Part shown: positions 32,725-42,887 of the stretch, one piece after another | Layout of the letters: each line of letters begins with the position of its first letter | Position numbering within the stretch: the stretch's first letter is position 1 | Origin: Rugalucina vietnamica | Lineage: Eukaryota; Mollusca; Bivalvia; Lucinida; Lucinidae | Assembly (NCBI GenBank): GCA_964017185.1 | Contig: OZ024884.1 | Location: forward strand, 12,625,548 to 12,689,547 | Direction: 5' to 3' | Length of the DNA stretch: 64,000 nt | The notes under the pieces: generated by a model | Told to the model about the DNA's origin: nothing | The model's input: the letters and a program-made list of their open reading frames with translations, nothing else | Databases searched by the model: none | Position numbers and translations under genes: made by a program

Positions 32725-32855
32725 GAGTTGAATATAATATACAATTTCAGGTGAAAATTTAATGAGATGAGATGCTACCTGTGAACATTTTAGCAGAATT
32801 TCAGGAACTCTAGAAAACGCCTTTCATTCATTCTTTTAAGCATATAGTTAACAGG

Positions 32856-33090
32856 TTACATGACGAAATATGAGACATTTTCAGCTGTAAAATTTGAAAA
32901 CTTCATTTGGAAAAATTTGATATTATTAATATTTTTGCTCAAACATTGATTGTGGGTACACGTTAGAACCACAGTTCAAATGGGTACCCACAGTCTATAT
33001 TTTGGATCAAGAATAAGAAAAATAGATATTACCCCTGTATACCCAGTTTTACAATATAAAAGTGGGGTTCATGGGGGTATACTTTTCCTG
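32856..33090 (+). mobile_element. MITE-B copy, decayed
   Basis: Core reduced to GTTAGAACCACAGTTCAAAT; the GTGGGTACAC and GGGTACCCACA arms remain. Confidence 0.75.
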
Positions 33091-33243
33091 GTGAGACACC
33101 AGATGGTTTACTCTGTCTGTGTGTAACCAAATCAGCTGTTTGTCTTTTATTCAGCGGCAAAGTGGGTTCAATGGCTTTACAGGGAGAATGTATGTCTGCC
33201 ATTGTGTGTTTCTCCGTCAGGAAAGAATGTTTGTGCAGCGAAT

Positions 33244-33383
33244 ACCTCCTTAAACCCCCATGCACTTTTATATGGGCTTTGCAGGGGTATTCCTATTTTT
33301 TCTTATTTTTGGTCCCAAAATAAGAAAAATATCAAATATTTTCTATTGAATCCCTGTATATTGCATGGGCATGTTTTCGTGAT
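33244..33383 (-). mobile_element. MITE-B copy lacking its palindrome
   Basis: TTATTTTTGGTCCC joins directly to AAAATAAGAAAAAT, so the ~75-bp core is missing while both side segments remain. Confidence 0.75.
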
Positions 33384-33673
33384 ATCTCTTCTTTGTTGTT
33401 TGAAGCAGGGACTCTGTGAGACAATGGTAAAAGGATGTGCATTAAGCTGATACATGTACCATGTTTTTTGCACAGGCACAGTGCTTATATGTAGTATGAA
33501 TATCTTTTCAAGCATGAAAATTTTTTGCACAGGCACAGTGCCTACAGTATGAATAACATTTCAAACGTGAAAATTCAAGCAATGTGGCAATGCCCGTTCA
33601 CACACAACCCATAAAAATGCCTTGCCCGGAAGTTGCTCAGTTTCTCATTTTGCAGTCCATTTTTCTCTTAATT

Positions 33674-33912
33674 GAGCTGCAACGTGAGAAAACCGGTCTT
33701 CTGGGTTTCTGACCAGGTGGGACACAAACCAGCCTGTATAGTCACAGAAGAAACCTATGATCTTGAAAGTTTGGGTATAAGTAGAGGAGGAAATGTACTA
33801 TCGGTGTAGCGAAAGCAAAGGAGCTGATCAGCTGTGCAGAACTTTACTGCACATCTGATCTGCGCCTTTGTTTTCGCATAGGCAAAAGTCGGGTTTTCTC
33901 ATGACGCGGCTC
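33674..33912 (+). mobile_element. MITE-A copy, CCGG-type
   Basis: 239 bp, AATT duplication, core CTGTGCAG with extra ACTT at the centre. Confidence 0.92.
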
Positions 33913-34097
33913 AATTAATACTCATATCTTCTTTGTTTTTAATTATTTTGTTGATAACATTTCTTGGTAACTAAACTCTTGGCTTTTGAGGTGAAGTGCT
34001 TTATCAATATTATTGTAATGAAGTGTATCAATTGACTTTTACTGAACATTATTAGAAAAACATCAATATTTTGTTGACCTATCATTTGATTGGATAA

Positions 34098-34236
34098 GGG
34101 AAGTGCAATGACGTAGTGTACAGGACTTCGGATAAACTGGTCCTGGGTTCGATACCTTCTTCTAACGAGTACCCACAATGTATGTTATAGTAGCAAAATA
34201 TCAGGTGAATGTTTTCAGAACCATTAGTTCTCTTTT
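34098..34236 (+). repeat. SINE head, MITE-B scrap and decayed Helentron 3' end
   Basis: 34098-34157 reads as a tRNA-like head ending GGTCCTGGGTTCGATACC (B box). 34158-34195 is half of a MITE-B core. 34199-34236 (ATCAGGTGAATG, then CAGAACCATTAGTTCTC) is a worn Helentron 3' terminus. Confidence 0.55.
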
Positions 34237-34853
34237 GCTTTCTGCAACTGCGTAATTATTTCATATGTGCGCTTGATATTACGTAGGAAATACTGAAAAC
34301 TTTGTTAAGAATTTTGAAAAGAAAATAGATGAAAAGATAAGAGTGACATGCGTATCCTCACGCTTTAAGCTCATCAAATTTTAAACATCGTATTGCTCTA
34401 ATTGAAACTTTCAAGGTTCCCAGCTCACGAGTTTTTACCACAAATGACGTCATAAGCATGTAATAGATTTGCATATAAGTTTGATTGACTTCCTACTGGG
34501 ATGATTTATTCGATGATTATTAAAAAAAGAATCAATACAGTATCACATTCCTAGGATTTCATAACAGATATGAAACTCATAAAAGCGTTAATTGTCTTTA
34601 CTAATGACACATCCTTAAGATCTGTGCCTTGTCGTTGTTTCAAAGTTGTTTAATTAAGAATCCCTGAAATTTCAGTCAAATCTACACCATCATTTTGGAT
34701 GTTTCTAATTGTTTTTTGCTAATTACAAACCCCTAAAATGTAGGCCATTGTCGTGAACATGTCACAAACTGCATGCACACACGTTTAATTACAATCAGTA
34801 AATCCTTGCAGGAAATGTTTTCTGTATTATCTACTTTTGTGGGATTACTATCT
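34237..34853. other. Intergenic, nothing recognised
   Basis: AT-rich with no repeat or coding signal. Confidence 0.35.
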
Positions 34854-35088
34854 GAGCCGCGACGCGAGAAACCCGGGCTTCGGGATTTCCGACCAGGTCC
34901 GACACAAACCGGGCTGTACAGTCACAGAAAGTGGTTAGAGGCTGGAAATTTTGGATTTAGAAAGCTGAGGAATTGTACTATCCGTGTAGCGAAAACAAAG
35001 GCGCTGATCAGCTTCGCAGTTACTGCGAAGCTGATCTGCGCCTTTGTTTTCGCATAGGCAAAAATCCGGTTTTCTCATGACGCGGCTC
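34854..35088 (+). mobile_element. MITE-A copy, CCGG-type
   Basis: 235 bp, ATCT duplication, core CTTCGCAG/CTGCGAAG. The 94-codon frame across it is a chance reading seen in many copies. Confidence 0.94.
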
Positions 35089-35134
35089 ATCTATGGGCTT
35101 ATCTGATCAATTTTCAATGTTTAATGATTTTGAG

Positions 35135-35376
35135 CTTCTCTGATTCTGATTGGCTATTGATTTGGTGCCTTCATCACTGTTGATTCTGATTGGCTACTGA
35201 TTTGGTGCCTTCATTACTGCTGATCTTGATTGGCTACTGATTTGGTGCCTTCATCACTGCTGATCTTGATTGGCTACTGATTTGGTGCCTTCATCACTGC
35301 TGATTCTGATTGGCTACTGATTTGGTGCCTTCATCACAGCTGATTCTGATTGGCTATTGATTTGGTGCCTTCAGGA
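35135..35376. repeat. 40-bp minisatellite, 6 units
   Basis: Units of TGATTCTGATTGGCTACTGA then TTTGGTGCCTTCATCACTGC with few differences. Confidence 0.95.
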
Positions 35377-35412
35377 CTGCTGAAGTGAGTGCAAAACACA
35401 GTGGGTTTACTG

Positions 35413-35490
35413 TGGTTTAATAGCTCAGCTGGCAGAGTGCTTGCATGGTAAACGAGAGGTCCTGAGTTTGAGGTTAGTTCTGGCTACATT
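35413..35490 (+). repeat. tRNA-derived SINE head
   Basis: TAGCTCAGCTGGCAGAG is a good A box. The B box is decayed (GAGTTTGAGGTT). No acceptor stem closes, so I do not call a tRNA gene. Confidence 0.6.
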
Positions 35491-35689
35491 CTTTTCTACC
35501 GAGGTTGACACTTGGGTGACTCATTGTGGTTCAATTCTTGGGCTGCGAGGAGCAAAATCAGACTCTCTTAAGGTCAGGCAATTGGTACCATTGTCACTCA
35601 GTTCCAAGACAATTTTGGTACAAGTCTAAGTTAAGCAGGGGGTGGGGTGGGATAAGTTTAAAATAATGCTGACTATTATTTTGACTGGA

Positions 35690-36020
35690 TAGCCCTGTTG
35701 ACAGAGTGCTTGCATGGTAGACAAGAAGACCTGGGTCCGAAGTTATAAAACTTCTTTCATGCTCAGCTCAGCTGAGACCAAAATTTATCCTGCTCATAAA
35801 TATTAAAATGCCAACAATTGGCATTAAAATGCCAACAATTGGCATTTTAACATTTATTAGCAGGATAAATTACAGGCTTTGTTGATCTAAACCTGAAATT
35901 TCTATTAATTTGGGCTATTTTGTCATTAAAGAGGAGTTGACAGTTCATACTCAGTTGAGTTGAGCATGAAAAAAATGTATAACTTTGGGGCCTGGGTTTG
36001 AATCCTGATTGAGGCAGAAT
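35690..36020 (+). repeat. SINE head split by a foldback element
   Basis: GATAGCCCTGTTGACAGAG...GAC and GGCCTGGGTTTGAATCC are the two halves of one tRNA-like head, separated by the insertion at 35737-35990. Confidence 0.6.
35737..35990. mobile_element. Foldback MITE-F, copy 1
   Basis: Outer arms GAAGTTATAAAAC...CATGCTCAGCTC and GAGTTGAGCATG...GTATAACTTTGG are inverted. An inner palindrome around ATTTATCCTGCTCATAAAT surrounds duplicated GCCAACAATTGGC. CCTGGGT flanks both sides. Confidence 0.78.
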
Positions 36021-36149
36021 TTCTTAACCCTGTAGTACTATCTTCGAAGCACCAATTCTAACAAGCAAGGAAGTGTGTTTCTTTGGAGCTAGAAAGAGGG
36101 TGATGGGGGTAATTATACATGACATGTATTAATAATATCAATTTCATGT

Positions 36150-36202
36150 ACTGCACAGCTGATCTGCTTATGCTAAAAGCCAGTTTTCTCATGACATGGC
36201 TC
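36150..36202 (+). mobile_element. MITE-A end fragment
   Basis: Right core arm (CTGCACAGCTGATCTG) plus terminus ending in ATGGCTC. Confidence 0.75.
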
Positions 36203-36494
36203 ATATAGGTAGCTTATCTCCAGTCTCTGTAAGTTGCCTGTGGCATTAGAAAAGCAAAACCGATGCCACGTGGCTGTTCCAAACACATGTACATAATATG
36301 ATTGCCTACACTTTTAGATATGAAGCATGTGACGCATACTTTTGTGGTTATTCGGATTCTTAATTACTAGTTTACTTGCTAGCTTGATGCGGATGTCACA
36401 TGCACTTTTATACATGACAGATGCACTTTTATACAGAGGACCTGGTCGGAAGCCGTGATTGCTAATGAACCCCTAGGGAAGTCTTGTATCATGA

Positions 36495-36733
36495 GAGTCA
36501 CATTAGAAAAAAAGCAGATTTTTGCATATGCGAAAACAAAGGCGCAGATCAGCTATGCAGTAACTGCACAGCTGATCAGCGCCTTTGTTTTCCCTATGCA
36601 GATTATTAAGTACAAAATTTTCTCTTCTTAAATTGGAAATTTCAAGCTTCTAGCCTTTTTCTGTCACTGGACAGGCAAGTTGATGTCAGTCCTGGTGGGG
36701 AACCCGATGACTGACTTTCTCGCGTCTTGGCTC
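36495..36733 (-). mobile_element. MITE-A copy
   Basis: Core CTATGCAG/CTGCACAG with one mismatch. Flanks ATGA and ATAA. Confidence 0.88.
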
Positions 36734-37059
36734 ATAAGGGATAGAAAAATTGCATTAATTAGCAGTAAGAATTACAATGATCGTATGAGAAAGTTCATCA
36801 TATGACGTACGTTATTTTGTCACAGTTTAAACATAAATTAAGGAATCGCAATATTCAGGAAATTCAGCTTACGGACTTGCACTCTGAATTACCGTGACTG
36901 CGTGACTTTCGTGACTTTTACACCCGATAACAATCAGTGTAAGAAGTAATAGGATTTTGAGATGATTAAAATATTTATACCTATTGTCATACTGTCTGTA
37001 TGTGGTAGACATCAGTTAGCTCGGCACATGTTCTGGTCGCCAGCCACAGTTTATGTCCG

Positions 37060-37266
37060 GAGTATGAAAGTCGCGAGGTTTTCGGGGTTAAAATCTGACC
37101 AGCTCAGACACAAATTGAACTGTACAGTCACTGAAGAATGTTAGAAGCTTGAAATTTTGGATTTTACAAGAAAAGGGATCATATTCTATGCAGCAAAAAT
37201 AAAGATGCTGATCAGCTGTGCATTTACTGCAATGCAAATTAGCAAGTTTTCTTTGAGATTCGGCTT
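37060..37266 (+). mobile_element. MITE-A copy, decayed
   Basis: GAAGCTTGAAATTTTGGATT-type segment and a half core remain; the ends are blurred. Confidence 0.65.
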
Positions 37267-37302
37267 GTTTTTTGTCCAATAATGAGTTCTGAAGACAGAA
37301 AT

Positions 37303-37537
37303 GAGCCTGTGCATGAGAAAACCAACAATTTGGGGTTCTGACCAGGTCTGACACAAACCAGGCTGCACAGTCACACAATAAAGCTAGAAGCTTGAAATTT
37401 CGGATTTAAGAAGAAGAGGAAGTGTACTATCCTTGTAGCGAAAACAAAGGCGCTGATCAGCTTCGCGGTCACCGCGAAGCTGATCTGCGTCTTTGTTTTC
37501 GCCTATGCAAATTGTTGGTTTTCTCATGCACAGGCTC
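37303..37537 (+). mobile_element. MITE-A copy, CTGTGC-type ends
   Basis: 235 bp, AAAT duplication, core CTTCGCGG/CCGCGAAG with GTCACC centre. Very close to the copy at 28563. Confidence 0.94.
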
Positions 37538-38756
37538 AAATATAAGATTTTAAAATTCATGGAATTTTTTTACCATCTTTAAAACAGATCTTGATAAAAT
37601 AAGACAAAGAAAAAAACGAAAATGACAAAAACTAGGAGTCTGATTTAGGTGTGTGATAATTAAGTTATCACAACTTTTTCTACTGAAACTGCCTCCACAG
37701 TGGCTACTTCATGACCTAAATTGATGTCATGGTTACTTTTGACCAGTAAAAAATAGAAATAGGTTAAAAAAAATGTGATGTTTCTATTTTAAATAAATCA
37801 TGATGGTCTCTTTATGTACCCTAGAGACTTACGGAACACCTGTATTTTCCCTGCATCTGAATCTGAATAGTTAACTGGTGACACGCCAAATGACAATATT
37901 TTGCTGTGGTTTTACTAAATTCTAGTAACTGGTAAGCCGTGAGTCCTATAAGTATATGGTAACAAATGCTCATAATGGCAGCATCTCAGCACAAAGTGGG
38001 GAATATCAGGGTGCTTACATATATGTCAGAAAGAGATAAATTTACAAAATTACGAAGTTGTTTTGTTTTTAAAGCCTATCTGTCATATTCTCATATTTTT
38101 TTAAGTTGCTCTTAAATTGACCAAGTGGTTGTATGGAAATGCACATCAAAACGTGTCAAACCTGAAATAACAAAAAAAAAAAAACAATCCGAATCCCTTT
38201 TCTTATTGGGATGAAAATGCTCACGTTTTCTGGTCATGCTTTCAAACTCTTCACATACATGTGAGTAAGAAAAGCATGGCTGCATGAGAAAAAAATCACG
38301 TTTTGACAGGAACAACGTCATAAAATAATCAGTTCATCCTATCCACACGTGTGAATTACAGCTAATCCTGTGTATAACAGCCATGCTGATACACAAGGTG
38401 GTCCCTTTATGGAGGTTTAACTGTAGAGTAATTCATACATGTGATAAGAGAAATGTGTGGCTGAATGAATGCAATTCACGTTTTACTATTAAAAACTAAT
38501 CACGCCGCCTCATGTCACGTTATTCATTATTACAGTCTATATGTTCGGTGTATTACATACATATAATTTCAAAACATACTTATAGTACACGCCAACGTTT
38601 GAAGCATACTTATAGTACACGATATGCCATGTCACATACGGATACCTCTCAAAAGAGAGTTCTTCAGTAACTGTTGGTTTTATCGATATAAACACCGAGG
38701 ATGTTTAGATGTTTTTATGAATTTTTTTTGCATAAAATGAATTGAAAACTATGGGG
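37538..38756. other. Intergenic, nothing recognised
   Basis: CATACATGTGA and CACGTTTT words recur at ~38255-38305 and ~38435-38485, a possible diverged duplication. No gene. Confidence 0.35.
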
Positions 38757-39275
38757 AGTGGAGTGGCCTAGTGGTAGAGAACAGGACTCGGTATAGCTCA
38801 GCAAATAGGTCACTGTATGGGCGTTACCTGATGAATACGTTATTGGGTATGGTCTACTTTTGACCTAGGTAAAAGCCAAAGGTATACAGTTGAAAGACTC
38901 AACTCACATGTTGTTCGTTAGAATGAAAATCCGAGTTTGTCTAGTTTACTGGATTGGACAAAATAGGTAGCTGATCTTTAACGGTAAAATATGTGACAGC
39001 GCTCTTGGGTGACTGAATTCGACTTTTCTATTATCTCCCTACTTGAACAGATGGACTAGCCGACCACGCCCAGTTATGAATATTAAAGTTGCCGCCCATA
39101 CAGTGACCCATTTGCCGAACTATACCAAGTGGTCAGATTTGAATACCTACTTCTGAAGCATAGCGTCCTTGATAAAGACACTTACATGTAATCTCAATCA
39201 GAGTAATGATTAAAGTGTTTTCTCCATCCTGACATGAGCGAAATATTGTTGACAGGGACATTAAGCCCCTTCACT
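38757..39275 (+). repeat. SINE split by a TIR element
   Basis: Head GTGGCCTAGTGGTAGAG at 38765 and tail TCCTGACATGAGCG...TGACAGGGACATTAAGCCCC at ~39227-39270 belong together; 38790-39126 interrupts them. Confidence 0.65.
38790..39126. mobile_element. 337-bp TIR element
   Basis: 34-bp inverted ends with a few mismatches: GGTATAGCTCAGCAAATAGG against the inverse of CCATTTGCCGAACTATACC. No clear target duplication and no coding capacity. Confidence 0.75.
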
Positions 39276-39493
39276 TACATCTGATATGGCTTTTGAGTGT
39301 CAATCCTAGATGAAAACCACCATAGACTATCAGACTGTTTTTGTATTCAGATATAAGACAGAGTTGCAAAATGTTTTTGGCATCAATCTGTACATTTATT
39401 TTTATTAATTATACTTATCCTGACATCATGCAACATTTCAATTGAAGATAATTAATATTTAAGCCCTGTCGTTATTTACAAAACAATGTTCCT

Positions 39494-39675
39494 TGCATGG
39501 TGCAGATCAGCTGCACATTAATGTAACACCTGATCAATGTCTTTGCTCTTAACAAAAGTACAACCTCTCGATTTCCAAAATCTACTCTGTATTCCCTATC
39601 TGTGCTTTATGATAAGAGTCACATCTTGTCGTTTATAAACCCTGAAGAGAAGATTTTCTCAGGACGCCACTCATT
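39494..39675 (-). mobile_element. MITE-A copy, decayed
   Basis: GCAGATCAGCTGCACATTAA core remnant and a worn outer end (GATTTTCTCAGGACGCCACTC). Confidence 0.6.
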
Positions 39676-40383
39676 TTTATGTGTTGCTTGCCTGACAATT
39701 TTTTTTATCTTTCAATTGCTTATATGATAAATAAGCTCTTCCGCATGCCTAGTAAGCCTCCCGTTCACATGGCTTCGACTCGTGAGCTACGTGCAAAATT
39801 AATGTGACACGTGAACGGAAAAATCCAGTGTAAGCATATGGTATATACCATGTACGTACAATAGAAACGTGGTTATTAAGCCATTCACATGTCTTGATTT
39901 ATACTTATCACCAAAAATGCATAGATCATGTGCATGGGTTCTCTTTTCTTGGAACGTGTATGATTTTACATGTGACGAAATTGTGTTGTTGTGCATAGGA
40001 AGTTCTATTGAAGCATTTTGGTACATTCAACTTATTTTGGATAGGCATTGCACCTTTCTTTCATAAAGTACTGATCATGAATATATTTCTAAATCCATTC
40101 TTCCTCTTCCTAGGAGCAACAGTTCAATAATTGTAAAAGAGATGCGCACTAAGTATTGGTAATCTGCCTGAAAGAGGTTTGATGTCGACTGTATCTATTT
40201 AGCATTAAGAATTTAAGGCCAGCAATTACTGAGTTACCATATTATAATAATAGACTGTCCTGACATGACCCTTGCTGTTGAATATGGATTTTAAGCATGG
40301 ATTTTAAAGCTGTTTTTAGCAATGATCAGTGTTATATCCAGAACCATGCTGTAACAAAGCATGTTATAAAGAGGTCTGGGTGT
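39676..40383. other. Intergenic, nothing recognised
   Basis: No coding or repeat signal. Confidence 0.35.
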
Positions 40384-40570
40384 ACATATAAGCCTCATTA
40401 TAATGCTATCTTTGGGGTCCACAGAATCAAACCATGATATAAGTGAGACAGTGTTATAATGAGGTTGCTTACAATAGACATGTAGTAAAATCATTTGGGA
40501 GCCATAACATGACCATCTTATATATGAAAACTGTCTTATAATGAGGCATGTTATAATGAGGTTGAACTGT
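40384..40570. repeat. CTCATTATAA dispersed repeat
   Basis: Related to 20051-20130. GTTATAATGAGGTTG occurs twice at ~40452 and ~40550. Confidence 0.5.
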
Positions 40571-40708
40571 ACCTGTATATAACTTACCAAACTACCTTAA
40601 AAGTGACGTAAAACAAGTGGTAATGATATAAACATGTTACACGTTTGTGTGGTCTCCGGTTTTCAATGTCAGCTCATTAGCGTTCCCTAATGGGTTTTCT
40701 TACTATTT

Positions 40709-40943
40709 GAGCCGCATCGTGAGAAAACCGGATTTTTGCCTAGGCGAAAACAAAGGCGCAGATCAGCTTCGCGGTAACCGCGAAGCTGATCAGCGCCTTT
40801 GTTTTCGCTACACGGATAGTACAATTTCTCTTCTACTTAAATCCGAAATTGCAAGCTTCTAGCTCTTTTCTGAGCTTGTACAGGCCGGTTTGTGTCGGAC
40901 CTGGTCGGAAACCCCGAAGACCGGTTTTCTCGCGTCGCGGCTC
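40709..40943 (-). mobile_element. MITE-A copy, CCGG-type
   Basis: 235 bp, ATTT duplication, perfect core CTTCGCGG/CCGCGAAG. Confidence 0.94.
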
Positions 40944-41083
40944 ATTTGAAATCAACCTGTATGGCCCACCTTCCACTGCGTTTTCACCGCTATTACGTAA
41001 AAGAGTCTCATTTTCGAGGCATTTATAAATTCTTATTATGATAGAAACTTATAATGGATATACTTGCGATCAGGAGACAAACG

Positions 41084-41315
41084 GAGCCCCGGCACAAGAA
41101 AACGTTTTTTGGTGTTTTGAACAGGTTGGACACAAATCGGTCTGTGCAGTGACAGAAGAAGGCTAGAAATTTGAAATTTTCGAATTTAAGCAGAAGAGTG
41201 ATTGTGCTATCCGAGTAGCAAGAGCAAAGGCGCTGATCAGCTGTGCAGTTACTGCACAGCTGATCTATCTTTGTTTTCGCATAGGCAAAAATCCGGTTTT
41301 CTCATGATGCGGCTC
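41084..41315 (+). mobile_element. MITE-A copy
   Basis: Core CTGTGCAG/CTGCACAG. The left end is mutated (GAGCCCCGGCACAAG) and no duplication is visible. Confidence 0.87.
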
Positions 41316-41795
41316 AAATGATATTTGGTTCAAGTTCAGGCGACTAATGGTTTGAAAATGATTGATACCGTGATGGGTTAGTTTCCTGTTCGCTATTTTC
41401 TGACGTTTTCACGTGATTTCTGTATCATTTTTCATCGCTTTCTCTCATATTTGAACATACTTTAGTTGTCCTTTCATAGATTGATATGCCCGCTGCTTGA
41501 GTGAAAACGTCATATCAGTCACGTTTACAATTTGGTTTTCTCGTTGAACCTGGTCCTGAGGTTATAAAACTCATAACTTGCATCATAGACCAGTCTATCA
41601 TTGCTTATGATTCTTTTCTCTCAAAGTGGTAATGTTGCTAAAATCAAGTTTCACTTATAACACGAAATGTTTCATTTGACCCCAGGCTTGGGGTTATAAT
41701 GACGTTAATCTGTATAATGCTTCGATTTTTAGTCCACTTACGTATATAGAATCAGAAAATGCTATAGGTGTTGACAAGCTAAGTGTGAAAAACAA

Positions 41796-41900
41796 ATTTT
41801 AAGTCTTCACAACAAACTTTAGTTCTTCGCACCAAATCTTAGTTCTTCACACCAAATCTTAGGTCTTCACACCAAATCTTAGGTCTTCACACCAAATCTT
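41796..41900. repeat. 20-bp tandem repeat, 5 units
   Basis: AGGTCTTCACACCAAATCTT units, more diverged at the left. Confidence 0.93.
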
Positions 41901-42722
41901 ACTGATCTGAGAATTAATTTTCATTGAATTTCTTCAAGATTTGCTGGAAAAATTTTACAGGTATTTGGGTCAAGCATCCTATTACATGTACAATGTACAT
42001 GTGTTATTCAAATTGCTTTATTAAATTAGGTCATGAGGAAAAAAGAAATCTCATATTCCAATTATTGAAAACTTTTCTACCGGTATATATGATATGGCAT
42101 CAGTGCAATAATTGCTTGACTTATATGTTTCTTAATTGTCACCTATGCTGCTTCTTTTTGTTCACTCTGATAGCATCCTTAGAATTCATATCATTCTTGG
42201 AATGAATGTTTTCTGTGACATAATTACCATAATTTTCTAATTCATAAGTCTGATGGTGTCTTAAAGCGGACCTATTTTCTTGATAAATGGTGAAGTTAAA
42301 GAGAAAATGTAGGTCTCCAGACAATCTTAATATTCAATCGACCTAGATTTGCTTTATGATGTAAACTTGCCAGTGATTTTTTTTTTTTGCTGTTAAAATT
42401 GAAATTTTTGCTTGTTTTTGCTAATATACAGGGATTGTTTTAGCTGTTAAAATTGAAATTTTTGCTTGCTTTTGCTCCAAACATTGATTGTGGGTACACG
42501 TTGGAACCATCTCGCCGAGGCATTTGATTCAAAATGCTCATTCTTTAGAAAAGCACACTATGCATTACATTTCTTAGATAAGTCTTGATGGGACAGATCT
42601 TATGCCTCAAATAAGTACTATGCAAGTACTTAATTAGTACTTAATTTTTGTCCCAAAAAATTAGCAAAGCTTAGTCTTATGTTGACCAAAACCTTTAACC
42701 TGTAACAAATTTCTCTTTCTAG
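41901..42722. other. Region upstream of the RhoGEF, with a MITE-B piece
   Basis: 42363-42523 is a partial MITE-B (TTGAAATTTTTGCTTG duplicated, then CATTGATTGTGGGTACACG). The TTTCTCTTTCTAG before 42723 is an acceptor, so an unseen upstream exon must exist. Confidence 0.5.
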
Positions 42723-42887
42723 ATGGATGGGTGCCTGGATTGCAGTAACGCCCGAAAGTCGGACAACCAGAACGTGTTACAGATCTGTTCCCGGTGTTAC
42801 CAGCGACGTGTCGAACGTAAGAAAACGATGCAAGAAATCATTGAAACCGAGGTTAACTACGGAAGAGATCTGAATATCCTTAAAGAC
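42723..42887 (+). CDS. RhoGEF exon 1 (first visible)
   Basis: 55 codons, phase 0, donor GTAAGT at 42888. Holds CLDC...CSRC and the start of the DH domain. Confidence 0.85.

Noticed and set aside
32487..32744. Lysine/glutamate-repeat minus-strand frame
   Set aside because: Translation of the TTTC microsatellite.
34773..35057. Frame with AKTKALISFAVTAKLICAFVFA, repeated with small changes at many places and on both strands
   Set aside because: It is the translation of the MITE-A palindrome. Copies share DNA, not a protein constraint, and stops fall freely outside the core.
35135..35376. Regular 40-bp units that might suggest a CRISPR-like array
   Set aside because: Units are contiguous with no unique spacers, and the context is eukaryotic.
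35413..35490. Second possible tRNA gene
   Set aside because: The B box is damaged and the cloverleaf cannot be completed.
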